A DNA stretch of 6,801 nucleotides from Cytophagales bacterium (GCA_014379925.1 JACMKY010000290.1:1-6801); one strand, 5' to 3'. Shown: positions 1 through 4,991, counted from the stretch's first letter. The notes: a model not told the origin generated them from the sequence alone. Numbers and translations: made by a program.

Positions 1-1
1 A

Positions 2-292
2 TATGGGGAGTTCCTGCAATCGGCCGAAAAGATGGCGACCAACATCCTCGCCGACCGGCTAGCCACGCTCGAATCCCAGGGATTTGTCACCAAGCAAGTC
101 GCCGCCGACAAGAAGTCAAAATTCACCTACCGCCTCACCGAAAAAGGACTGGATTTACTTCCCCTGCTGATGGAAATCACCCTGTGGGGAGCTAAATACA
201 GCCCGGCGGGTGGCAACGCTACGTTACTCCAGCAATTGGCGACCGATAAGGAGGCGACCCTGACGCGCTACCGCCAATTAGTGCAGGCCTAG
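2..292 (+). CDS. HxlR-family winged-helix transcriptional regulator, 3' part only
   Basis: The reading frame is open from base 2 and runs off the left edge, so the 5' end lies outside the window. The internal ATG at 32 is probably not the start, because the codons before it (YGEFLQSAEK) fit the HxlR domain that continues with ATNILADRLATLE. HxlR proteins are about 100-130 residues, so the 96 or so codons here should be most of the protein. Visible parts are the end of the recognition helix (NILADRLATLESQG), the beta-wing (FVTKQVAADKKSKFTYRLTEKG) and the C-terminal dimerisation helix (LDLLPLLMEITLWG). The family consists of small DNA-binding dimers that often sense electrophiles, quinones or aldehydes through cysteines. 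No cysteine is present in the visible part, so any sensor residue must be N-terminal. It sits upstream of a decayed YceI/pirin/dioxygenase set and may once have controlled it; that link is inference. Confidence 0.87.
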   Translation, partial: YGEFLQSAEKMATNILADRLATLESQGFVTKQVAADKKSKFTYRLTEKGLDLLPLLMEITLWGAKYSPAGGNATLLQQLATDKEATLTRYRQLVQA

Positions 293-304
293 GAGGCCAG
301 CTAA

Positions 305-410
305 GGCGCAATGGGTGACAAACTGCTGCTAGCCACCCTATTGGCATGAGCCATAGGGAGGGCCGCGCCGCCCTCCCGCGTCTGACACGCTGCCGGCAAC
401 CCCTTGCGCC
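305..410. other. Foldable intergenic stretch with nested inverted repeats
   Basis: Just after the regulator stop codon, GGCGCAA (305-311) pairs with TTGCGCC (404-410). Inside are CCCTAT-T-GGC-ATGA-GCC-ATAGGG (336-358) and GGGAGGGC-CGCGCC-GCCCTCCC (356-377). These two hairpins share GGG 356-358, so they are mutually exclusive. GGGTG (313-317) can also pair with CACCC (334-338). There is no T-run after the GC-rich hairpin, so it is not a standard intrinsic terminator. It could be a structured RNA, the 3' untranslated region of the regulator, or a small palindromic repeat element. No known RNA family is recognised. Confidence 0.35.
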
Positions 411-460
411 GAAAAGCACGGAGCAGGAATCGGGTCTGGACTACCAGGGTCGTCTTAACA

Positions 461-698
461 GGGGTTCTTCTTGCAAACGGGCGGATTTACACGCTAAGCA
501 ATTAAGCTATTGATTTACAAGGTGCTATTGGCGGTTTAAAGTTGCTTTATCACAAAGGAAATCCTTTTTGATAAGCTTGGCACACCTTCTGGATTGCTTG
601 GAATCGCCCTTTTTATGGGCGTTTTAGCGCCACCCTTTTTGATAAAGCGCTGCCAGAGGGCTTAGCGTGTAAATCCGCCCGATAGGAAGAAGAACCCC
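461..698. mobile_element. MITE-like non-coding element with 39-bp terminal inverted repeats
   Basis: The left arm (461-499) and right arm (660-698) are reverse complements over 39 positions. They match perfectly across 12 outer bases (GGGGTTCTTCTT, 461-472) and 22 inner bases (478-499), and differ only in a 5-base block (473-477 against 682-686). The 160 bp between the arms have no credible ORF and are rich in smaller hairpins. These are 544-576 (GCTTTATC... against ...GATAAGC), CGCCC-TTTTTAT-GGGCG at 605-621, and the direct repeat CCTTTTTGATAA at 563-574 and 634-645. The second copy also pairs with CTTTATCACAAAGG near 545. Long near-perfect terminal repeats around a short non-coding core are typical of a MITE or a deleted IS. 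No target-site duplication is obvious, and the parent element cannot be named. Confidence 0.6.
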
Positions 699-724
699 AC
701 ACCAGCACCTGGCAATCCGCTCAT

Positions 725-913
725 TTAACTTTTGGACCAAACTTTTAACCAAGGCCAAACGTCGCCGTCGCGGGGTAGGAGGAAACGCCCATTGGCGAGC
801 CACATCCACGGGATGGCAATTTCAAAACTCCGGCCCTGGTTCCTGTCACGGTTGTCGTTGGGCGTAGCGTCGATCGGTACGGCGGTGTTCAGCCCTTGAC
901 CATTCGCTTCATG
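725..913 (-). pseudogene. Remnant of a CBM9-like (carbohydrate-binding family 9) domain protein
   Basis: On the minus strand an open frame of 62 codons ends in TAA at 727-725. It reads HEANGQGLNTAVPIDATPND at the start, then SFEIAIPWMWL and FLLPRDGDVW. This matches the order of motifs in CBM9-like proteins: a GLKTAV strand, a GTxNDxxDxDxGW turn, the strand xxVEIAIPW, and a downstream DGDxWRxNFxRVEW. In those periplasmic or secreted Bacteroidota proteins the domain binds glycan ends. Here there is no start codon, the N-terminal strands are absent, and the sequence after DGDVW departs from the family and stops within a dozen codons. The fragment lies just beyond the right arm of the inverted-repeat element. 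The assignment comes from remembered family motifs, so homology is probable rather than certain. Confidence 0.45.
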
Positions 914-1204
914 GCTGACCCGGCAGGTTGGTGACCACGGGAGGGGGCAGTGCCTTCCGGAGAACGACCTTGTCCTCGCCCGCCTGTGTTGGCCAACTAC
1001 GCCGACGCGGCGTCAAAGTGCAGGATAACGGCCGTTCTGATCAACTGTAATTTGAACTTGGCAATCCGATGAAGTTGCTCCGCTACGAAATAGTCTCCCG
1101 AAAGGACCCAAAAACCAAGACTGGTAAGCAAGGGCATTTTTGCGTCTTTTTTGACTCACATGCTTTCGTCTTCTTCGGTGTTGTCTTTCAGCCGCTGGTC
1201 GAAT
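914..1204. other. Unassigned sequence between the CBM9-like remnant and the transposase
   Basis: I recognise no gene in this stretch. The longest notable minus-strand frame starts at ATG 1137 and ends at TAG 997 (46 codons). It begins MPLLTSLGFWVLSGDYFVAE and continues in the same frame as the truncated transposase after the latter's TGA at 1158-1156. It might be a foreign 3' tail acquired when the insertion sequence was cut. The plus-strand frame 1069-1323 is mostly the antisense of the transposase. The minus-strand sequence around 920-960 may be more of the CBM9-like gene in shifted frames, but I cannot align it. Confidence 0.3.
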
Positions 1205-1386
1205 TGGTTGCTTTTGGGGGGAATCACCACCGCGATCTCTTGGTGAGTGAAGTGGTCAACGATGGCGTTGGTGTCATAAGCTTTGTCGGCCACTACTGCT
1301 TGGCAGTCAACGCCTTCCAGTAATGCTAGCGCTTGCCCACTGTCGGCCTCCTGCCCCGGGGTGAGTCGCACGCGCAAGGGGTTGCC

Positions 1387-1417
1387 CCGGGCTGCTCTCG
1401 CAGCGTTACTTCGTAAA
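1387..1417. repeat. Small double-hairpin repeat inserted in transposase, copy A
   Basis: On the plus strand GCTGC (1391-1395), loop TCTC, GCAGC (1400-1404) form one hairpin. It is followed directly by a second small one, TTAC-TTC-GTAA (1406-1416). The core AGCGTTACTTCGTAA (1402-1416) is identical in copy B. The flanking transposase codons (VDA before, GNP after) would normally be separated by a single residue, giving a net insertion of about 28 nt. Exact edges are uncertain by a few bases because the pre-insertion codon is unknown. Confidence 0.7.
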
Positions 1418-1456
1418 GGCGTCGACCAGCGCGTGGATCTTGGTGGTCAGTCCGCC

Positions 1457-1488
1457 CTAGGCTCCTGTTCGGAGCGTTACTTCGTAAG
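1457..1488. repeat. Small double-hairpin repeat inserted in transposase, copy B
   Basis: On the plus strand GCTCC (1461-1465), loop TGTTC, GGAGC (1471-1475) form a hairpin followed by TTAC-TTC-GTAA (1477-1487). The layout is the same as copy A, with a 15-base identical core (1473-1487). The stem bases of the first hairpin differ from copy A on both sides in a compensating way (GCTCC/GGAGC against GCTGC/GCAGC), so pairing is kept. It separates the codons RS from GGL of the transposase, a net gain of about 29 nt, and introduces a stop codon. Confidence 0.7.
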
Positions 1489-1504
1489 GCTGCGTCCGAG
1501 GGCC

Positions 1505-1858
1505 TCAGCCGGGGGGGTGCTTTTTTTGGCCCGCTGCCTGTTGATGGGCCCGCACGATGGTGGAGTCGATCATCGTCCAGTCCAGGTCGGGCTCTTGGAG
1601 GGCTTCGAAAATGGTTTGCCAGTGGCCAGACTTAGCCCATCGGCGGAAGCGTTGGTAAATGGTGTCCCAGGGGCCATAGCGCTCGGGCAGGTCGCGCCAG
1701 GCGGCTCCGCTGCGGGCCATCCAGACGACGGCCGGTCCGCCGGTGCGGTCGATAAAGAGGCGGTTATTATTTCCGCTGCGGCCCACATCCCCCGGTTTAC
1801 CTTTCAAGAGGGGTTGGATGCGGGTCCAATCGAGATCGCTGATTTCGTATCGTCGCAT
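1505..1858 (-). pseudogene. IS427-type transposase ORF A (N-terminal half, first DDE aspartate)
   Basis: A 117-codon frame starts MRRYEISDLDWTRIQPLL, the typical start of IS5-family proteins of the IS427 group. It continues with GRSGNNNRLFID, VVWMARSGAAWRDLP and YGPWDTIYQRFRRWAKSG. The motif DWTMIDSTIVRAH near residues 92-104 carries the first catalytic aspartate (D98). The frame ends at TGA 1507-1505, just after AAGQKKHPPG. The family normally continues as PxEALGRSRGG, and that continuation is present in a frame shifted by one base. A run of seven A and a run of seven C lie at this junction, so either programmed frameshifting or a single-base indel could explain it. ORF A alone would not be an active transposase. 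Confidence 0.88.
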
Positions 1859-2290
1859 TGACAGGCATAGATAGATGAAAAAATTACAAAATTAATTGTC
1901 AACACGCTCTAGCTGGGTGATGGAGAAAGAAGCTGCGGACGGAAAAAATCGGCCTGTTCACCCTTGAAATAGGGAGCCCGCGACAGACCCGTTTTGGTGA
2001 AACAGACGCGGTTACGTACTCCTTCCTGGAGCATAATTGTCTTTCTGAGCAGGATTTGGAAAAAAGGCGAAGGACAGGCGGCAAGGGTTGTACAAGGTTA
2101 TTTTTTGCGAAAAGCAACGATAGATAATAAATTTTGCTAAATTTAGCCTGCAACGCCCTTTCAAATTATATCAAATCAAGCTAAATTATTCGGTTACCTA
2201 ATGGGTTACCTGTTGGTTTAAATTTGAATTATTTCATTGATATTAAGTGTTTTGCAAAAAGGTTAAAAGTCCCGTACAGACTACAGCAAG
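1859..2290. other. AT-rich non-coding stretch with palindrome and short direct repeats
   Basis: No convincing gene lies here. The minus-strand frame 1899-2153 has low-complexity, unfamily-like content and no support. The interval 2090-2280 is strikingly AT-rich against the GC-rich flanks. It holds a perfect 12-bp palindrome GCTAAATTTAGC (2136-2147), with a half copy GCTAAATT at 2180-2187. It also has a spaced direct repeat GGTTACCT (2192-2199 and 2204-2211). The segment GGTTAAAAGTCCC...GACTACA before the terminator is loosely like a tRNA 3' end, but no tRNA body precedes it. It may be the footprint of a mobile element or a recombination site; that is inference. Confidence 0.4.
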
Positions 2291-2321
2291 GCCCCTATAC
2301 GTTGCGTAGAGGGGCTTTTTT
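2291..2321 (+). terminator. Rho-independent terminator (orphan)
   Basis: GCCCCTATACG (2291-2301), loop TTG, CGTAGAGGGGC (2305-2315) form an 11-bp stem with one A/G mismatch. Six T residues follow on the plus strand (2316-2321). This is a strong intrinsic terminator, yet no intact plus-strand gene ends just upstream. The gene it served has probably been lost or lies in the decayed AT-rich stretch. It would also insulate the YceI/pirin genes from upstream transcription. Confidence 0.8.
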
Positions 2322-2369
2322 GCGTGGGTGCAAGGTAAAATGTAAAGTGATTTACTAGAAAGAATCGGT

Positions 2370-2869
2370 TTGGCGGATGGCCGCCCCGGCGCAATGATTT
2401 ACCTCTTCAATACGGTCACCGGTTACTTCAGTAAGTTTAACCTGGAGGCGGAAACTGAAGAGATGACTTCACCCAGGCTTCTCACCTTTTCTTTACAGCC
2501 GACGTGGCTTCCATCAGTACCAACAACGAGCAGCGGGATACGCACCTCAAGTCGCCGGATTTCTTTGATGCAGCCAATCACAGCCAACTCCGGTTCGTGG
2601 GTAAAAAATTCGAAAAAGGGCACTCCAATTACCAACTGCACGGCGACCTGACCATCCGGGACATCACCAGACCCGTTACCGTGCAAGTGGAATTGGGCGG
2701 AATTGTCGTGGACCCCTACGGTCGAACCAAAGCCGGTTTTACGGTAGAGGGCAAGATCAGCCGCAAGGAATGCGGCCTGATGTGGAATGCCGTAACGGAA
2801 GCTGGCAGCGTGGTAGTAAGCGACGAAATCAAGCTCCACGCAGAAGTACAACTGGTAAAACAAGCGTAA
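2370..2869 (+). pseudogene. YceI-family protein, 5'-truncated and frameshifted
   Basis: YceI proteins are about 170-190-residue lipocalin-like beta-barrels that bind isoprenoid or other lipophilic molecules. Two frames together give most of one. The first (from about 2397) reads LFNTVTGYFSKFNLEAETE. The second continues DDFTQASHLFFTADVASIST, NNEQRDTHLKSPDFF, LHGDLTIRDITRPVTVQVELGG, GRTKAGFTVEGKISRKECG and WNAVTEAGSVVVSDEIKLHAEVQL, with TAA at 2867-2869. The shift lies at 2457-2462. Restoring one base, for example GAA GGA GAT GAC, gives the usual TEGDDFT and rejoins the frames. The normal first strand (WxxDPxHSxxxFxVKH) is missing before LFNTV, where unrelated codons MADGRPGAM stand. It precedes pirin on the same strand. 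A shortened product could start internally, but an intact barrel is unlikely. Confidence 0.82.
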
Positions 2870-2985
2870 GGACTGCGTGGACCGTTCGCTGATTGCTGAG
2901 GATGGGCCAATCGTTACAACTGCAACTGCCGCCAATACCTTTTGCAATCGTTCTCTGTTTGACTTTCATAACTCCCTAAAACACG

Positions 2986-3696
2986 ATGCGACTTAAAGTA
3001 TTTAAAGCCAACGAGCGGGGCCAAAAGAACATTGGCTGGCTGCAAAGCAACTTTGTCTTTAGCTTTTCCAGCTATTGCAATCCGGAGCGCAGCGGTTTCG
3101 GCTTGTTGCGGACCTTCAATGACGACTTTGTGGCAGCGGGCAAGGGGTTCGGCCTCCACGCCCACCAAAACATGGAGATCATTTCGGTGATGCTGGCCGG
3201 TAAGATGAACCACAAAGATTCGATGGGCTACTCGGAAGTAGTGGAACAGGACTGGGTGCAGATTATGAGCGGAGGCAGCGGTCTGCGCCACGAAGAGTAC
3301 AATGTGGGCCAGGAACAGGTCAACTTTCTGCAGATATGGATTGAACCCAAGTTGCAAAACATCACCCCCCGTTACCAGCGCCGGGCCTTTCCGGAAGCGC
3401 AGCGCAAAAACCAACTGACCACCATCGTGAGCAACGAAGAAGGGCAGGCCCACTGCTGGATTAACCAGAATGCGAAGCTTTCGCTGGGCTATTTTGAAGC
3501 CGGACAGCAAGCGGAATATTCGCTCAACCCACTCAATAAGTGCCTGTTTGTTTTCAACATCGCCGGCACACTAAACATCCACGAAAACGAAATCGGCCCG
3601 CGGGATGCGGTGGGTATCTGGGATACCGCCCAACTCCCCATTCAATGCACGACCGAATGCCGATTTCTGATCATAGAAACACCGATTAATCATTGA
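2986..3696 (+). CDS. Pirin-family bicupin protein (YhaK/quercetinase-like)
   Basis: This is an intact 236-residue protein of normal length for the short pirins, made of two cupin domains, probably cytoplasmic. The N-terminal cupin keeps all four metal ligands expected for pirins: H58 and H60 (GLHAHQNMEIISVMLAG) and H102 and E104 (SGLRHEEYN). Other family blocks are MNHKDSMG, MSGGSG and VNFLQIWIEP. The C-terminal cupin (about 145-230) has no metal motif, as usual. Some family members show quercetin 2,3-dioxygenase activity in vitro and many are induced by electrophile or oxidative stress; the true substrate here is unknown. The ATG at 2986 starts the conserved MRLKVFKA and has no Shine-Dalgarno, as is common in Bacteroidota. 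A near-consensus TACCTTTTG lies at 2936-2944. The next, truncated gene begins 12 nt after its TGA, so the two were cotranscribed. It is the only unbroken gene of this cluster. Confidence 0.93.
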   Translation: MRLKVFKANERGQKNIGWLQSNFVFSFSSYCNPERSGFGLLRTFNDDFVAAGKGFGLHAHQNMEIISVMLAGKMNHKDSMGYSEVVEQDWVQIMSGGSGLRHEEYNVGQEQVNFLQIWIEPKLQNITPRYQRRAFPEAQRKNQLTTIVSNEEGQAHCWINQNAKLSLGYFEAGQQAEYSLNPLNKCLFVFNIAGTLNIHENEIGPRDAVGIWDTAQLPIQCTTECRFLIIETPINH

Positions 3697-3708
3697 TAAA
3701 CCAAAAAA

Positions 3709-3771
3709 ATGGAAGACCGGATGTTAGGGATTCACCACATCACCGCCATTGCGGGCGATGCCCAACGCAAC
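3709..3771 (+). pseudogene. Ring-cleaving dioxygenase (VOC/glyoxalase family, MhqO-like), first codons only
   Basis: The frame starts MEDRMLGIHHITAIAGDAQR, which is the characteristic start of MhqO-like ring-cleaving dioxygenases of the vicinal oxygen chelate superfamily. It includes the first metal-ligand histidine region (IHHIT). Intact proteins are about 310 residues and continue with NxDFYxxxLGLRLVKKTVNFD. Here that continuation is absent and the reading frame runs instead into a piece of a different enzyme. The gene was probably co-transcribed with pirin, being only 12 nt downstream. In known relatives these enzymes act on hydroquinone-type aromatics and are part of quinone resistance. 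The product cannot be functional. Confidence 0.75.
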
Positions 3772-3855
3772 AATGCATTTCCTGCGGGAATTGGCCCCAA
3801 AGCGGGCTTTGAAGTAGGGAAAATCGTCGCACTGGGATATTCCAATGGAGCCAAC
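3772..3855 (+). pseudogene. Alpha/beta hydrolase (MhqD-like carboxylesterase) internal fragment
   Basis: In the same frame as the dioxygenase start, codons from about 3802 read AGFEVGKIVALGYSNGAN. This is the region around the nucleophile elbow (G-Y-S-N-G, with the catalytic serine) of MhqD-like carboxylesterases, which typically read FDxxKIVALGYSNGANIAASL. Neither the N-terminal 90 or so residues nor anything after GAN is present. The fragment is cut at 3856 by a repeat adjoining hemE. The left edge of homology is uncertain; the codons 3772-3801 (NAFPAGIGPK) match neither family well. In related clusters such a hydrolase follows the dioxygenase, so one internal deletion could explain the fusion. 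Confidence 0.65.
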
Positions 3856-3930
3856 GTCGAATGTCGAAAGATGGAACCCTACTTTTTCCTTCGTAATTCG
3901 ACAGTCCTTGTTGGATATTCGACATTCAAC
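3856..3930. repeat. Inverted TCGAATGTCGAA-type intergenic repeat
   Basis: GTCGAATGTCGAA (3856-3868) and TTCGACATTCAAC (3918-3930) are reverse complements with one mismatch, 49 nt apart. A related word, TTCGTAATTCGAC, occurs at 3890-3902. The repeat lies between the hydrolase fragment and the hemE stop codon. It may serve as a transcription end for hemE, although it lacks a T-tract. Similar CATTCG/TTCG words occur at the right end of the window. Confidence 0.55.
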
Positions 3931-3936
3931 CTCTCA

Positions 3937-4986
3937 TCAATCCACCCATCCGGCGTATTCCTGCACCGTTTCCACGAAGCACTTCACTTTCTCCGGGTCG
4001 GTATCCGGGTAAACGCCGTGGCCCAGGTTGGCAATGTGGCGGTGCGGACCGAAAGCCCGCAGCATCTGCCGCGTCTGCTGCCGGATCTGGTCGAAGGAAG
4101 CGTACAACGCGCACGGGTCGAGGTTGCCCTGCAGGGTTTTGTCGGGCCCGATCAGGGTCTTCGACTCGGCGATGTCCACGTTCCAGTCCAGCCCGATCAC
4201 TTCGCACGGCAGGGCACCCATCTCCGCGCGGGCGAAGAAGGCCCCCTTCGCAAACACGGTCACGGGCGTGGCGGGGGCTTCCCGCTTGACGGCCTGGCAG
4301 AGTTGCCTCAGGTAGGGCAGCGAAAACGTCCGGTACTGGTCGGGAGAGAGAATGCCCGCCCAGGAGTCGAACACCTGCAGCAGGTCGGCGCCAGCGCTGG
4401 CCTGGGCGTTGAGGTAACCGGCCGTGCTGTCGGTGATTTTTTGCAGCAGCCGGTGCGACAACGCCGGTTCGGTGTAGAGCATTTTCTTGGCCTTGGAAAA
4501 GGTTTTGGAACCTCCCCCTTCGATCATGTAGCAAAAAATGGTGAACGGCGCCCCCGCGAAGCCGATGAGCGGCACCCGCCCGCCGAGGTCACGTTTGACG
4601 AGACGGATGGCTTCCAGCACGTAGCCCAGGTCGGTTTCTGCGTCGGCCACTTTCAGCCGGTCGATGTCTTCCGGGCTACGGACGGTCCGGGGAAAGTGCG
4701 GTCCGCGTTTTTCCACCATTTCGTAGGGCAACCCCATTGCCTCGGGAATCACCAGAATGTCGGAAAAGATGATGGCGGCGTCCACCCCCAGGAGGTCGAC
4801 GGGCTGGATGGTCACTTCGGCGGCCAGTTCGGGCGTGGTGGCCAGCTCGATGAAGCCGCTCACCCGCTCCCGCACGGCCACGTACTGGGGCAGGATGCGC
4901 CCCGCCTGCCGCATCAGCCAGACGGGGGTTCGTTCCGTCTTCTCGCCCCGGGCCGCCCGGAGCAGCAGATCGTTTTTCAATTGCAT
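3937..4986 (-). CDS. hemE: Uroporphyrinogen III decarboxylase
   Basis: The enzyme removes the four acetate carboxyl groups of uroporphyrinogen III to give coproporphyrinogen III in haem biosynthesis; it is a cytosolic cofactor-free TIM barrel. The protein is 349 residues, close to the usual 340-360. Signature blocks are PVWLMRQAGRILPQY (21-35) with the substrate-binding arginines R26 and R30, SDILVIPEAMG with the catalytic aspartate D76, and GFAGAPFTIFCYMIEGGGS (142-160) with Y153. Further blocks are FDSWAG (206-211), VIGLDWNVD, LQGNLDPCALYA and ANLGHGVYPDTDP (319-331) with H323. All key residues are kept. The ATG at 4986 gives the normal N-terminus (MQLKNDLLLRAARGE). It is transcribed from the minus strand, divergent from the oxidoreductase gene at 5259. 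Its GC-rich codon use differs from the pirin/YceI region. It appears fully functional. Confidence 0.98.
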   Translation of the reverse strand: MQLKNDLLLRAARGEKTERTPVWLMRQAGRILPQYVAVRERVSGFIELATTPELAAEVTIQPVDLLGVDAAIIFSDILVIPEAMGLPYEMVEKRGPHFPRTVRSPEDIDRLKVADAETDLGYVLEAIRLVKRDLGGRVPLIGFAGAPFTIFCYMIEGGGSKTFSKAKKMLYTEPALSHRLLQKITDSTAGYLNAQASAGADLLQVFDSWAGILSPDQYRTFSLPYLRQLCQAVKREAPATPVTVFAKGAFFARAEMGALPCEVIGLDWNVDIAESKTLIGPDKTLQGNLDPCALYASFDQIRQQTRQMLRAFGPHRHIANLGHGVYPDTDPEKVKCFVETVQEYAGWVD

Positions 4987-4991
4987 GGCCG

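Larger units (their letters stand above)
1205..1504 (-). pseudogene. IS427-type transposase ORF B, twice interrupted and 3'-truncated
   Basis: Three pieces of one transposase can be read on the minus strand: EALGRS (about 1506-1489), GGLTTKIHALVDA (1456-1418), and GNPL followed by RVRLTPGQEADSGQ through DCQAVVADKAYD to EIAVVIPPKSN (1386 to about 1207). In intact relatives these join with one residue at each gap (RSRGGL and VDALGNP). Here 32 and 31 nt lie in the gaps, and each inserted stretch brings an in-frame TAA (ACG AAG TAA). The second catalytic aspartate (VVADKAYD) is present. The glutamate block (typically ERHLxExxFxKxK) is missing, because the protein diverges after PPKSN into FDQRLKDNTEEDESM and a TGA at 1158-1156. 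Confidence 0.85.
1205..1858 (-). mobile_element. Degenerate IS5-family (IS427-group-like) insertion sequence
   Basis: The minus strand carries both halves of an IS5/IS427-type transposase. ORF A (DUF4096-like) occupies 1858-1505 and ORF B similarity runs from about 1504 to 1205. The element is dead. ORF B is interrupted by two small palindromic insertions, and the similarity stops abruptly after the residues VVIPPKSN. That removes the usual C-terminal block with the third catalytic residue and the right terminal repeat. No convincing terminal inverted repeat or target duplication could be found upstream of the ORF A start, where the sequence becomes AT-rich (1860-1900). The element boundaries given are therefore those of the coding remnant, not of the original IS. 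Confidence 0.85.

Noticed and set aside
461..698. CRISPR-like or tandem-repeat array
   Set aside because: There are only two arms in inverted orientation, without regularly spaced direct repeats or spacers.
1283..1861. 192-codon plus-strand frame across the IS remnant
   Set aside because: Antisense of both transposase halves. It stays open only because of base composition and the inserted repeats.
1040..1900. Terminal inverted repeats for the IS5-type element (CAACTGTAATTTGAAC near 1045 against TTGACAATTAATTTTG near 1890)
   Set aside because: The match is weak and gapped, and the right end of the element has been deleted with the transposase C-terminus.
1899..2153. 84-codon minus-strand frame upstream of the transposase
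   Set aside because: No family resemblance and irregular composition in an AT-rich stretch; too weak to call a gene.
2255..2290. Possible tRNA 3' end (GGTTAAAAGTCCC...GACTACA) before the terminator
   Set aside because: The T-loop has an extra base, no matching T-stem 5' half, and no anticodon or D arm precedes it. Kept only as a speculative att-site remark.
2914..3510. 198-codon minus-strand frame opposite pirin
   Set aside because: Shadow of the pirin gene with no recognisable domain.
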